Part shown: in pieces, positions 18,881 to 28,250 of the stretch
Layout: each line of letters starts with the position of its first letter
Numbering within the stretch: position 1 is the stretch's first letter
NCBI GenBank assembly: GCA_025361565.1
Contig: JANYKN010000028.1
Coordinates: 1 to 64,000 of the forward strand
DNA length: 64,000 bases
Direction of reading: 5' to 3'
Source of the DNA: Bacteroidota bacterium
GTDB lineage: Bacteria > Bacteroidota > Bacteroidia > Bacteroidales > NBLH01
Program-made: the position numbers and the translations under genes
The notes under the pieces: model-generated
The model's input: only the letters and a program-made list of their open reading frames with translations
Databases searched by the model: none
Told to the model about the DNA's origin: nothing

Positions 18881-19456
18881 TTATTCTGTATTGAGTTGTT
18901 CATAGCGGAAGCAATTGGTTGCGTGATCGTTAATCATACCAGCCGCCTGCATAAAAGCATAGCAAATGGTTGTACCAACAAATTTAAATCCCCGTTTTTT
19001 TAAATCAGCACTCATTTTATCCGATTCACTAGATTTAACAGGAATGTCTATGAAGTTCTTCCTTTTATTTACTATTGTTTTTCCCTGAACAAATTGCCAG
19101 ATGTATTTATCAAAACTTCCAAATTCTTTTTGGATAGCAAGAAATGCACGAGCATTAGTAATAGTTGCCTCTATTTTTAAACGGTTGCGCACAATTCCTG
19201 TATCTCCTAGTAACGAATCGGTCTTTATTTTATCATATCCGACAATTATTTCTGCATCGAAATTATCAAATGCTTTCCTGAAATTTTCTCTTTTTTTAAG
19301 AATGGTCAACCAACTTAAGCCAGCCTGAAAAGCATCAAGAACCAGATATTCAAATAATTTCTTATCATCATGCAAAGGCACTCCCCATTCATTATCATGA
19401 TATTCGTTATTAAAGGGATTATTTTTCGTCCAATCGCATCTTACATTTTCCATCAT
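18881..19456 (-). CDS. tag: DNA-3-methyladenine glycosylase I
   Basis: 191 residues, usual for Tag. It has the N-terminal RCDWTKNNPFNNEYHDNEWG with the zinc Cys and His. FEYLVLDAFQAGLSWLTIL contains the active Glu region, and the C-terminal FKFVGTTICYAFMQAAGMINDH supplies the remaining ligands. It excises 3-methyladenine from alkylated DNA. It is one base downstream of the lolA-like gene and 6 bp upstream of mnmH; the grouping does not suggest a shared pathway. Confidence 0.95.
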   Translation of the reverse strand: MMENVRCDWTKNNPFNNEYHDNEWGVPLHDDKKLFEYLVLDAFQAGLSWLTILKKRENFRKAFDNFDAEIIVGYDKIKTDSLLGDTGIVRNRLKIEATITNARAFLAIQKEFGSFDKYIWQFVQGKTIVNKRKNFIDIPVKSSESDKMSADLKKRGFKFVGTTICYAFMQAAGMINDHATNCFRYEQLNTE

Positions 19457-19457
19457 T

Positions 19458-20186
19458 TTATTTTATTAAATTATGCTTAACTGGCTTTTCAAATAATTCA
19501 TCTTTTATGTCAGGATTAATTTGCATTGTTTTAAATTGCATTGCAATTGCAGCCTCTCCACCTTCAAAACCCGTTAAACTGAAAGGAAGATAATAATTCC
19601 CAACTTTTCGATAATCGTCATAATAAGTTATTTTGTTTTCGGCAAGATCGTCATCAATTCTGATAATCAAAAAACTTAATTTGTCTATGTAATAAATACG
19701 AACCAGTTTATTAATAAATATTTCGAGTTTGTAAAGTTCTACATCATCAATACTTACTACACCCAATAATTCAGCTTTAATTAAGCCGCTTTTATAGTTG
19801 TATAGGCCACCAGTTAGCCTATCAATAAAGTTCTGGGATTCTTCACTTTGGTTAATAACCGAACTGACAGAATCGATCGCTGGATTATAATCCCACGATA
19901 CATTTCCATTTGATATTTTAATATAAGCCTGATTGTTATAAGTCAAATCCATTCTAAATTTATAGGGCAATACACCCCGAATGATTAAAGGGAAAAATGC
20001 CTTATTTTGTACCATTACGCCTTCAATCTTAAACTTCTGCAAATCCAGTTTTGCGTTTTCAAAACCAGAAGCTTCTAAATGTTTAGCAATTATTTCGTCA
20101 ATTGTAATTTGAGAATATAATTGACCTTCAAACAACAAAAAAATGACAAGCAAAATTTTAAAAAAAGGCTTGATGGTAATTTCCAT
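19458..20186 (-). CDS. LolA-like exported outer-membrane lipoprotein-sorting protein
   Basis: I choose ATG 20186 because MEITIKPFFKILLVIFLLFEG then reads as a signal peptide; an upstream in-frame start (20354) would put 56 odd residues before it. From 20186 the protein has 242 residues. The mature part (ITIDEIIAKHLEASGFENAK, later GNVSWDYNPAI and YKLEIFINKLVRIYYIDK) resembles the LolA/LppX beta-sheet fold widespread in Bacteroidota. It probably acts in the periplasm on lipids or lipoproteins. It ends one base before tag. Confidence 0.7.
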   Translation of the reverse strand: MEITIKPFFKILLVIFLLFEGQLYSQITIDEIIAKHLEASGFENAKLDLQKFKIEGVMVQNKAFFPLIIRGVLPYKFRMDLTYNNQAYIKISNGNVSWDYNPAIDSVSSVINQSEESQNFIDRLTGGLYNYKSGLIKAELLGVVSIDDVELYKLEIFINKLVRIYYIDKLSFLIIRIDDDLAENKITYYDDYRKVGNYYLPFSLTGFEGGEAAIAMQFKTMQINPDIKDELFEKPVKHNLIK

Positions 20187-20537
20187 AATAAGAAAATTTG
20201 GATTATTAATTGACAACCAATGATTTAAACTATTCCTAAAAATTTGAATTACAGATAAATATTGCTCTAATTTGATTGTAAAACTATCAATAAAATTTTG
20301 CTTCCAAAATAAATTAAAGTTCAGCATTTTCTGTAACTGTTTCAAAATCTCCACATTTTCAATAAATTATCTAACCTCTAGCATTCAAAAACACTAAAAA
20401 AAGAATCGAAATTTTGACCAAAACCAAAAATAATCATACTTTTAACCGTTGATTTTAGAAATGTTAAAGAATTCAGAATTATTAAGATTCCATTTCAGCC
20501 GTTTGATTAAAAATAGGTTTTTTATAGATCCATTAAC
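20187..20537. other. Divergent intergenic region (lolA-like / DUF58)
   Basis: About 350 bp once the lolA-like start is set at 20186. An in-frame minus-strand extension covers part of it but does not look like protein. No strong promoter or hairpin was found. Confidence 0.35.
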
Positions 20538-21890
20538 TTGAATATCATAAATAAAATACGAAATATTTTAAAAGGAATATACATCGCTGACAGGTTTTAT
20601 TATCTGGGTACTGTGGTCGTATTCACTTTTATATTAGGCCATTTTATTCCTGTTGTTTATATTGTTGCAAAATCTGCACTTCTTTTCTTTATCATCAGCA
20701 ATTTATTGAATATAATACTTTTATTCGAAAAAGATCAACCAATACAGCCTGAACGAATAATGGCAAAACGACTGTCAAATGGTGACCGGAACAAGATTAG
20801 CATTTCAATCAAAAATAATTACAAGTTTGAAGTTGAAGTTAAAATAATTGATGAAATCCCATTCCAATTTCAAATCCGCAATTTTGAAATTAAAACTAAA
20901 TTAAAACCAGGTGAAGAAAAAGAAGAACATTATTACTTAAGGCCAACAGAAAGAGGCGAATATGATTTTGGAAAAATCAATATTTATGTTTTACATGCAA
21001 TTGGTTTAATAAACCGAAGAATAAAATTCGATTTTTCAGGAATAACTCCGGTTTATCCATCATACATTCAATTGCGCAAATTTGAGCTACTTGCCATTTC
21101 TAACCGGTTGACTGAAGCTGGTATTAAAAAAATAAGAAGAGTGAGCCACACCCTGGAGTTTGATCAAATCCGAGACTACGTAAAAGGTGATGATTTTCGT
21201 ACCATTAACTGGAGAGCGACTGCACGCAGAACGCATCTGATGGTAAATCAATATCAGGACGAGAAATCGCAACAAGTATTCAGTTTAATCGACATGGGCC
21301 GCACCATGGAAATGCCTTTTAACGGGCTAAGTTTGCTGGACTATGCTATAAACGCAAGCCTGGTAATTTCAAATATTGCGATGTATAAGCAGGATAAAGC
21401 CGGTTTAATTACTTTTTCAAAAAAAATACACACCATTTTACCTGCCGATAGGAATAAAATTCAAATGCACCGGATTATGGAAAATTTGTATCGGCAAAAA
21501 ACAAATTTTGATGAATCTGATTTCGAAAATTTATACACCACCATTAAACGAAAAGTAAAACAAAGAAGCTTGCTGCTTTTATTTACCAATTTTGAATGGG
21601 AAGTTTCGTTGATGAGGCAAATTAGATTTCTGAGGCAATTGAACAACAATCACTTATTGATTGTTATTTTCTTTAAAAATACAGAGGTAAAAAAATTGGT
21701 GCGCGAAAAATCGTACTCAATTAATGAAATTTATGTAAAAGCGATTGCGGAAAAACTGATGTACGAAAAGCGGTTGATTGTAAAAGAATTAAAACGCTAT
21801 GGCATCCAAAGCATACTTACTGAACCTGAGAACCTGACAGTTAACACTATTAATAAGTATCTTGAATTAAAAGCAATGGGCAAAATCTAA
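20538..21890 (+). CDS. DUF58 protein (MoxR-associated), TTG start
   Basis: 450 residues with two N-terminal membrane segments (about 22-62), a beta-rich region, then the DUF58/vWA-like part. The signature is GDDFRTINWRATARRTHLMV (about 218-237), followed by FSLIDMGRTM. Proteins of this type normally work with a MoxR AAA+ ATPase in assembly or maturation of other proteins; no moxR is next to it. The start is TTG: an in-frame stop lies at 20514 and the next ATG would remove the membrane anchor. The next gene is convergent and one base away. Confidence 0.85.
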   Translation: MNIINKIRNILKGIYIADRFYYLGTVVVFTFILGHFIPVVYIVAKSALLFFIISNLLNIILLFEKDQPIQPERIMAKRLSNGDRNKISISIKNNYKFEVEVKIIDEIPFQFQIRNFEIKTKLKPGEEKEEHYYLRPTERGEYDFGKINIYVLHAIGLINRRIKFDFSGITPVYPSYIQLRKFELLAISNRLTEAGIKKIRRVSHTLEFDQIRDYVKGDDFRTINWRATARRTHLMVNQYQDEKSQQVFSLIDMGRTMEMPFNGLSLLDYAINASLVISNIAMYKQDKAGLITFSKKIHTILPADRNKIQMHRIMENLYRQKTNFDESDFENLYTTIKRKVKQRSLLLLFTNFEWEVSLMRQIRFLRQLNNNHLLIVIFFKNTEVKKLVREKSYSINEIYVKAIAEKLMYEKRLIVKELKRYGIQSILTEPENLTVNTINKYLELKAMGKI

Positions 21891-21891
21891 A

Positions 21892-22143
21892 TTAAAGCGA
21901 CAAAACACCTTGTTCATAAACCGGCTGTTTGACCTTTTCCAAACCATCAAATAAAGTTGGATGATCCTTGTCGAATTGTTTTAAAATAGTAGTAACAATA
22001 GCCTCTCTCATAAATTTTGAACGGTTTTGAATATTATATTTGTCACAATACCTTTCAAGTGCACGTTGTTCCATATCGTTAAAAACAAAACACAATTTAT
22101 GTTTGCGAAGTAATTTTTCCCCTTGCTTTTTTGTTACTGCCAT
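21892..22143 (-). CDS. Small ribbon-helix-helix-like protein
   Basis: 83 residues. The central part, NDMEQRALERYCDKYNIQNRSKFMREAI, has the spacing of a ribbon-helix-helix fold (strand, helix, NRSKFMREAI turn and helix) as in CopG/Arc-type proteins, preceded by a basic N-terminus (KKQGEKLLRKHK). It could be a DNA-binding regulator. No toxin partner is adjacent: one neighbour is DUF58 (convergent), the other mutL (divergent, 350 bp). Confidence 0.6.
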   Translation of the reverse strand: MAVTKKQGEKLLRKHKLCFVFNDMEQRALERYCDKYNIQNRSKFMREAIVTTILKQFDKDHPTLFDGLEKVKQPVYEQGVLSL

Positions 22144-22492
22144 ATGCTAAAGAATTAATTATTCACAAAACTAATTATTTTCATTTAACAACAATCTTGT
22201 TTTTAGTAATTTAACTAGTATTTTTATTAACAATACATTGTTGACAACAATAGCTATCTAATTGTAATACAATGGATTAAGCATCATTGTTAATAAGTTA
22301 TAAACCTGTGAATATTTGTTATTAAAAACGGCGAACTTTGTAGGTATTAAAGGATGTTATATTCAAAACTCATTTTTAAATAGCAAAGAATTGATGGTTT
22401 AATAAGCCCATCGTAAAAAATTATATCTTTGCATTTACGACAATCATCTGCGATTTTAGTTTTATCATTCAGATTTTTTACTTCATCATTAA
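22144..22492. other. Divergent intergenic region (RHH-like / mutL)
   Basis: About 350 bp, AT-rich, with the mutL promoter element at 22424-22431. No further feature was recognised. Confidence 0.4.
22424..22431 (+). promoter_or_regulatory. -7 element (TATCTTTG) for mutL
   Basis: An exact TAnnTTTG match 61 bp before the mutL ATG at 22493. Confidence 0.55.
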
Positions 22493-24337
22493 ATGAGCGA
22501 TATTATTCAATTATTACCCGATTCAGTAGCCAATCAGATTGCGGCTGGCGAAGTTATTCAAAGACCAGCTTCGGTTGTAAAAGAATTGGTCGAAAATGCG
22601 ATTGATGCCGGTGCTAAAAAAATCAAACTTATTATCAAGGATGCAGGCAGAAGCCTTGTTCAAGTAATTGATGATGGAGATGGAATGTCGGCTACAGATG
22701 CAAGATTGTCTTTTGAAAGGCATGCCACATCTAAAATCAAAAAAGCAGAGGATTTATTTGCCATCCGCACTATGGGTTTTAGGGGCGAAGCATTAGCCTC
22801 TATTGCTGCTATTGCTCAGGTTGAATTAAAAACAAAGAAAGAAAGCGACGAATTGGGCACCCACATCGTTATTAATGGCTCCGAGTTTGAAAAACAGGAA
22901 TTTATCAGTTGCGAAAAAGGCTCCAGCTTTATTGTAAAGAATCTTTTTTATAATATTCCGGCTCGCCGTAGGTTTTTAAAATCGGACAATGCTGAATTTA
23001 GCCATATTCTTACGCAGTTCCAAAGGATTGTTTTATGTTATCCCGAAATTGCTTTTAGCCTTTCGCACAATGGAAATGACGTTTATCAATTGCCGCCGTC
23101 TAATATCCACAAACGGATTTTGCATCTTTTTGGTAATGGGTTTGACCAAAATTTGATTCCGTTCAATACCGAAACCAGTCTGGTAAAACTAAACGGTTTT
23201 ATTGGGAAACCACAATTTGCACGAAAAAAGACAACTTTTCAGTATTTTTTTGTAAACCAGCGCTTTATGAGGCATCCTTATTTCCATAAAGCATTGATGA
23301 TGGCTTATGAGAATATTTTGGCTTCCCACAGCCAGCCAGCATATTTTATGTTTTTGGATATTGACCCAAGTAAAATTGACATCAACGTGCACCCTACAAA
23401 AACGGAAATCAAATTTGAAGATTCACCTGCCATTTTCCAAATTATTAGGGCTGCGATTAAAGAGGCTCTTGGCAAACATAATATTATTCCATCAATTGAT
23501 TTTGACATGGAAGGCTCGCTTGAAATTCCTACATTAAATAAAAGTATCGAATTCAATTCTCCACATATTGGAATAAATCCAAATTATAATCCTTTTGACG
23601 ATGATCAAACATTTTCGTCAGGAAACAAACCATATACTTCAAATCGCGACAAAAGCAACCTTGACCATTGGGGAAAATTATTTCTTGAAAACGAGGAACA
23701 GGAAGAAGAAATGCAGCATGATTTTTCGCAAACCAAACAATTAAGTCTCCCTGAAGAACAAACCTTCAATCAATCGACCAATGGGAATGTTTTTATGCTT
23801 AAGAATAAATATATTGTTACTCCGGTAAAATCAGGGTTAATGCTCATAAACAGAAGACGTGCTCACGAACGTATTCTGTATGAACAATTTATGAAGTCGC
23901 TCCAAAAAAGTGAATCTGTTTCTCAAATCAGCCTTTTTCCTACCACATTTTCTTTGCAACATCATGATGCCGAAATTCTTGCTGAAATACAAGATGATTT
24001 GTTTACCATTGGATTTGATATCCGCGAATTTGGAAACAACACATATGTAATCAATGCCACGCCAGCAGTATTCGAAAATTATTCGCCAACAGTTCTCATA
24101 GAACATTTTCTTGAAATTTTCAAAGGAACCGAAGGTGATATAAAAAACGATGCACGCGAAAAAATCGCAAAATCACTATCACAAGCTGCTGCAATTGATT
24201 ATGAAAGCAATATGTCGGTTATTGAAATGAAATCCTTGATTGATAATTTGTTTTGCTGCCAAGTACCGGGTTTTAGTCCTTCGGGCAAAAGTATAATTCA
24301 AATCATGAATATGGATGAGATTGAAAAGAGGTTTTAA
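22493..24337 (+). CDS. mutL: DNA mismatch repair protein MutL
   Basis: 614 residues. The GHKL ATPase is intact: IAAGEVIQRPASVVKELVEN, IDDGDGM, ATSKIKKAEDL and GFRGEALASIAAI. The middle holds the transducer domain, with HPTKTEIKF ending it near residue 305, then an acidic linker and the C-terminal dimerisation domain. In the metal-binding motif DQHxxHExxxxE the sequence reads NRRRAHERILYE (residues 453-464). The Asp and His expected at the start of the motif are Asn and Arg, while Glu459 and Glu464 remain. This predicts loss or change of the endonuclease activity. It coordinates MutS-dependent repair. Confidence 0.95.
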   Translation: MSDIIQLLPDSVANQIAAGEVIQRPASVVKELVENAIDAGAKKIKLIIKDAGRSLVQVIDDGDGMSATDARLSFERHATSKIKKAEDLFAIRTMGFRGEALASIAAIAQVELKTKKESDELGTHIVINGSEFEKQEFISCEKGSSFIVKNLFYNIPARRRFLKSDNAEFSHILTQFQRIVLCYPEIAFSLSHNGNDVYQLPPSNIHKRILHLFGNGFDQNLIPFNTETSLVKLNGFIGKPQFARKKTTFQYFFVNQRFMRHPYFHKALMMAYENILASHSQPAYFMFLDIDPSKIDINVHPTKTEIKFEDSPAIFQIIRAAIKEALGKHNIIPSIDFDMEGSLEIPTLNKSIEFNSPHIGINPNYNPFDDDQTFSSGNKPYTSNRDKSNLDHWGKLFLENEEQEEEMQHDFSQTKQLSLPEEQTFNQSTNGNVFMLKNKYIVTPVKSGLMLINRRRAHERILYEQFMKSLQKSESVSQISLFPTTFSLQHHDAEILAEIQDDLFTIGFDIREFGNNTYVINATPAVFENYSPTVLIEHFLEIFKGTEGDIKNDAREKIAKSLSQAAAIDYESNMSVIEMKSLIDNLFCCQVPGFSPSGKSIIQIMNMDEIEKRF

Positions 24338-24345
24338 GAATGATA

Positions 24346-24376
24346 GACTTTCCAAGTTTTAAAAACTTGGAAAGTC
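24346..24376. terminator. 31-nt near-perfect palindrome after mutL
   Basis: Fifteen-base arms, GACTTTCCAAGTTTT and its complement, with one central base, start 9 bp after the mutL stop. It can act as a terminator, although the T-run is part of the loop rather than the tail. It has the same build as the element at 55044-55074. Confidence 0.6.
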
Positions 24377-24455
24377 TCACGAGATCTTTTAAATCCAAAT
24401 AAAAACAATAATTTTGGACAGATAATTTTATCTACTTTTTCCGAAAAATTTTAAA

Positions 24456-25490
24456 ATGGAACCAAAAATAAAACTAACTCAATATAGTCATGGCGCTGGC
24501 TGTGGCTGCAAAATTTCGCCAAAAGATTTGCACAAAATCCTGCAACATAAATCGGAATCGGTATTTGATAAAAATCTATTGGTTGGCAACGAAACAAATG
24601 ATGATGCTGCAGTTTACGATTTAGGAAACGGAACGGCAATCATCAGTACCACCGATTTTTTTCTTCCAATCGTTGACGATCCGTTTACCTTCGGAAAAAT
24701 TGCCGCCACCAATGCAATCAGTGATATTTATGCCATGGGCGGAAAACCGTTGATGGCCATTGCTATTTTGGGCTGGCCAATCAATAAAATTGCTGCCGAA
24801 GTGGCAGCCGAGGTAATGGAAGGAGGACGGGCAGTTTGCAAATCAGCCGGAATCCCTTTGGCCGGTGGCCACAGCATCGATAATCCCGAACCTATTTTTG
24901 GACTTGCAGTTACTGGTATTGTTGAAATTAGCAAACTAAAAAGAAACGATACAGCCGAAGCGGGATGCAGCTTATATTTGACTAAACCATTGGGAGTTGG
25001 TGCATTGGCAACCGCCCAGAAAAATGGAATATTAAAAACTGAACATCAGCACATTGGTCCAGATTCAATGATGATTTTAAACAATTTGGGATTTGAATTG
25101 GCAAAAATGGAAGGTGTAAAAGCATTGACCGATGTTACTGGCTTTGGACTTTTGGGTCACTTGTTGGAAATGTGCGAAGGAAGCGGACTTACTGCCGTTA
25201 TCGACTATGAAAAAATACCCGTTTTTGAAGCTGCCCTTGAATACATTAAACAAGATTGCATTCCTGGTGGAACCAAACGAAACTGGGCCAGTTTTGGCGA
25301 CAAAATCAAACTATCGGACGAAGATCAAAAAAACATTTTGTGTGATCCCCAAACCAGTGGAGGATTGCTTATTGCTGTAGAAAATTCCAGTATACCGGAA
25401 TTGGAAGCCTTGCTTAAAGGCAAAAATTTAATTTCGCATTCGTTTGGTTATTTGAAAGATAAGGGGGAGTTTGGGATTGAGGTGGTTTGA
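24456..25490 (+). CDS. selD: Selenide, water dikinase (selenophosphate synthetase)
   Basis: 344 residues, the usual SelD length. The N-terminal [10 protein letters not shown] carries Cys16 and Cys18 and Lys19, matching the catalytic Cys17/Lys20 of E. coli SelD; the residue is Cys, not selenocysteine. [10 protein letters not shown] and [10 protein letters not shown] are the ATP/metal part, and [12 protein letters not shown] is the C-terminal signature. It makes selenophosphate from selenide and ATP. The likely customer is MnmH at 17843-18874. The gene stands alone, 118 bp after mutL and convergent with yifB. Confidence 0.96.
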   Translation: MEPKIKLTQYSHGAGCGCKISPKDLHKILQHKSESVFDKNLLVGNETNDDAAVYDLGNGTAIISTTDFFLPIVDDPFTFGKIAATNAISDIYAMGGKPLMAIAILGWPINKIAAEVAAEVMEGGRAVCKSAGIPLAGGHSIDNPEPIFGLAVTGIVEISKLKRNDTAEAGCSLYLTKPLGVGALATAQKNGILKTEHQHIGPDSMMILNNLGFELAKMEGVKALTDVTGFGLLGHLLEMCEGSGLTAVIDYEKIPVFEAALEYIKQDCIPGGTKRNWASFGDKIKLSDEDQKNILCDPQTSGGLLIAVENSSIPELEALLKGKNLISHSFGYLKDKGEFGIEVV

Positions 25491-25570
25491 TTTTAAATCT
25501 ACCATATACTTTTGACCACAGTATTCGTTTGAAAGTAATATTTTTTGCCCATTAATTTCGTGGGCAAAAC

Positions 25571-27109
25571 CTATCCACCCCAATTCTCCCTGTCCAAACT
25601 CCTATATTGGATTGCTTCGGCCAAATGCTCTGTCTTGATGTTTTCACTTCCTTCCAAATCGGCTATTGTTCTCGATACTTTCAAAATCCTATCATAAGCC
25701 CTTGCCGAAAGCCCAAGTTTTTCCATCGCATTTTTAAGCAAAGCCTGCCCTGTTGCATCAATCTGGCAGTGCTGCTGGATCTGCTTTGTACTTAATTGAG
25801 TGTTGGCATAAATACCATTGCCTTCTTTAAATCTTTCCTGCTGTATATTGCGTGCCTTTATAACTCTTTGTCTCACAACCTCGCTACTTTCTGATGGCCT
25901 GGATTCTGCCAGTTTTGAAAATGGTACGGGCACTACTTCAATATGGATATCAATTCTATCGAGCAATGGTCCTGAAATTTTATTCAGGTATTTTTGTACA
26001 ATTCCGGCCGAACAAACGCAATCCTTTTCGGGATGGTTGTAATAACCACAAGGACAAGGATTCATCGATGCCACCAGCATAAAATTGGCAGGATATTCAA
26101 CCGAAAACTTTGCCCGTGAAATGGTTATTACCCTATCTTCCAAAGGTTGTCGCATAACTTCGAGCACAGTTCTTTTGAACTCGGGCAATTCATCCAAAAA
26201 TAATACGCCATTATGGGCAAGCGAAATGGAACCAGGCTGCGGAAATGCACCGCCGCCGACAAGGGCTACGTCAGAAATCGTGTGATGCGGGCTTATGTAT
26301 GGCCTACTGACCATTAACGCAGTATCTTTATTCATCTTCCCAGCAACCGAATGAATTTTTGTTGTTTCGAGTGCTTCGTATAGCGTTAACGGAGGCAAAA
26401 TTCCCGAAATCCGTTTGGCAAGCATTGTTTTACCCGCACCGGGAGGACCAATCATAATTATATTGTGTCCACCGGCTGCAGCAATTTCAAGTGCCCGTTT
26501 TACATTCTCTTGTCCTTTTACATCTGAGAAATCAAGATCCGTTTTGGTCTGATTTTCATAAAACTCTTTGCGGGTATCAACAATTGTTTGTTCAATTTCG
26601 GATTTACCATTAAAAAAGTCAATTACTTCTTTGATATTTTCAACACCAAATATTTTAAGTTTATCAACTACTGCGGCTTCTCTCGCATTTTGCTTGGGTA
26701 AGATAAAACCTTCGAAACCTTCTTCACGCGCTCGAATGGCAATTGGCAATGCTCCTTTGATTGGTTGAAGGCTTCCGTCGAGCGAAAGTTCGCCCATTAT
26801 CATATATTTATGAACATCATCGGCCTTAATATCTACCGATGCTGCTAAAATACCAACTGCCAATGGTAAATCATATGCACTTCCTTCTTTTCTTATATCG
26901 GCAGGAGCCATATTTATTACAACCTTTTTACCTGGTATTTTATATCCGTTTTCACGAAGAGCTGAGTCAATCCTTTGCTGGCTCTCTTTTACTGCATTGT
27001 CAGGCAGGCCAACTATAAAAAAGTTGATGCCTGTAAGAATATTTACTTCAATAGTAATGGTAATGGCATTAATTCCCTGAACAGCACAGCCAAAGGTTTT
27101 TACAAGCAT
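25571..27109 (-). CDS. yifB: YifB-family Mg-chelatase-like AAA+ ATPase
   Basis: 512 residues. The N-terminal Lon-protease-like/ChlI domain (about 20-165) opens with TFGCAVQGINAITITIEV. Then come Walker A GPPGAGKTML (about 221-230), Walker B LFLDELPEF and a zinc-like CPCGYYNHPEKDCVC. The Mg-chelatase C-terminal helical domain holds LGLSARAYDRILKVSRTIADL. This is the ComM/YifB family; ComM is a branch-migration helicase in natural transformation. Whether this organism is transformable cannot be told. It is a single gene, convergent with selD. Confidence 0.93.
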   Translation of the reverse strand: MLVKTFGCAVQGINAITITIEVNILTGINFFIVGLPDNAVKESQQRIDSALRENGYKIPGKKVVINMAPADIRKEGSAYDLPLAVGILAASVDIKADDVHKYMIMGELSLDGSLQPIKGALPIAIRAREEGFEGFILPKQNAREAAVVDKLKIFGVENIKEVIDFFNGKSEIEQTIVDTRKEFYENQTKTDLDFSDVKGQENVKRALEIAAAGGHNIIMIGPPGAGKTMLAKRISGILPPLTLYEALETTKIHSVAGKMNKDTALMVSRPYISPHHTISDVALVGGGAFPQPGSISLAHNGVLFLDELPEFKRTVLEVMRQPLEDRVITISRAKFSVEYPANFMLVASMNPCPCGYYNHPEKDCVCSAGIVQKYLNKISGPLLDRIDIHIEVVPVPFSKLAESRPSESSEVVRQRVIKARNIQQERFKEGNGIYANTQLSTKQIQQHCQIDATGQALLKNAMEKLGLSARAYDRILKVSRTIADLEGSENIKTEHLAEAIQYRSLDRENWGG

Positions 27110-27298
27110 GGAGTATGGTTTATCGATAAAAATGCTAATTTAGACAAAAAGTTTGGAGTGAGCTAAAGTTTGAAATTGGAAATTGGAGCTTAAAACTAGA
27201 AATTTGAAATTGGAAGTTTAACTATCCCGAATAATAATCCATTCATTAACTTATAAATATTAATAAATACTTAAGGAACTCTATGTAATTTAAAGACT

Positions 27299-27871
27299 CT
27301 ATACACTTAAATTCAATTCAATATAGTTTATCAAAGAATGTATAACTTTAATATGAATTTCCTGCACTCTGTCAGCATAACCCATATGCTCTACCCGAAT
27401 TTCCACATCACAGAGAGGAGCCAATTTCCCTCCGTTTTTACCGGTTAAGCCAATCACTATAATACCTTTTTGCTTTGCAATTTCAGCAGCTTTTATCACA
27501 TTGGCAGAGTTACCACTCGTACTAATTGCTAACAAAACATCGCCTCGGTTTCCCATGCTTTCGATAAATCGTGAAAACACAAACTCATATCCATAATCAT
27601 TTGCCACACAAGACAAATGAGATGGATCTGAAATTGAAATTGCTGCAATTGAAGGTCGTTCGTTGCGATACTTACCAGTCAATTCCTCGGCAAAATGCAT
27701 GGCATCGCACATAGAGCCACCGTTACCGCACGAAATAATCTTGCCGCCACCTTTAAGCGATTGAACCATATATTTTCCAGCCTTTTCCAGTTTTTCAAAA
27801 TTGCTGCTTACTTTATTGAAACTCTCAATTACATGTTGTGCTTCAATAAATTCTTGTTGAAATGATTTCAT
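27299..27871 (-). CDS. gmhA: Sedoheptulose-7-phosphate isomerase (SIS domain)
   Basis: 190 residues. The SIS domain has [19 protein letters not shown], the GmhA signature with His and Glu, then [38 protein letters not shown] and a final HIKVIHSLI with the second catalytic His. It makes D-glycero-D-manno-heptose 7-phosphate, the first step of the heptose pathway for LPS core or S-layer glycans. The other heptose genes are not next to it. DiaA-like SIS proteins are a less likely alternative. Confidence 0.88.
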   Translation of the reverse strand: MKSFQQEFIEAQHVIESFNKVSSNFEKLEKAGKYMVQSLKGGGKIISCGNGGSMCDAMHFAEELTGKYRNERPSIAAISISDPSHLSCVANDYGYEFVFSRFIESMGNRGDVLLAISTSGNSANVIKAAEIAKQKGIIVIGLTGKNGGKLAPLCDVEIRVEHMGYADRVQEIHIKVIHSLINYIELNLSV

Positions 27872-28250
27872 TATATTTATATTTTATTTTTTTCGAATAA
27901 TAAAATTGGACTGCAATTATTATTGACTTTTAAATAGATAACTAAAAATCGAAAGTCTTTTAGTTTTAATAAACTACATGCTGACAAGGCTCAAATTCGC
28001 ATTTAATAATCCTTATTGGCTAATTCCAAAACGCTAAAATAATACTTTTAAAACGTATTCAAAGTAAGTTTTTATAGACACGCAAATACTATTGATAAAC
28101 AGTCATTCCAGTGCCTTAACATAATTTAAGCTTTACTACTTGCTGATTATCAATAAAAAACATTACCTTTGCGGCCATTTTTAATAAATAATCGAAAAGC
28201 TCCGGACATAATATGGTGTTTGTTTAGAGCTTATCAGGAGAAAAAATATT
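27872..28250. other. Divergent intergenic region (gmhA / DEAD-box helicase)
   Basis: About 380 bp without a gene. A -7 element lies at 28164-28171, leaving an 80-nt leader before the helicase. RNA helicase genes often have regulated leaders, but no defined structure is evident. Confidence 0.4.
28164..28171 (+). promoter_or_regulatory. -7 element (TACCTTTG) for the RNA helicase
   Basis: An exact TAnnTTTG match 80 bp before the ATG at 28251. Confidence 0.55.

Noticed and set aside
20187-20354. Upstream extension of the lolA-like gene
   Set aside because: The added 56 residues precede a standard signal peptide and look like translated intergenic DNA.
21892-22143. RHH-like small protein as antitoxin
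   Set aside because: No toxin-like gene is adjacent and the spacing to neighbours does not suggest a pair.
24456-24512. Selenocysteine codon in selD
   Set aside because: The catalytic position reads as a normal Cys codon and there is no in-frame TGA.
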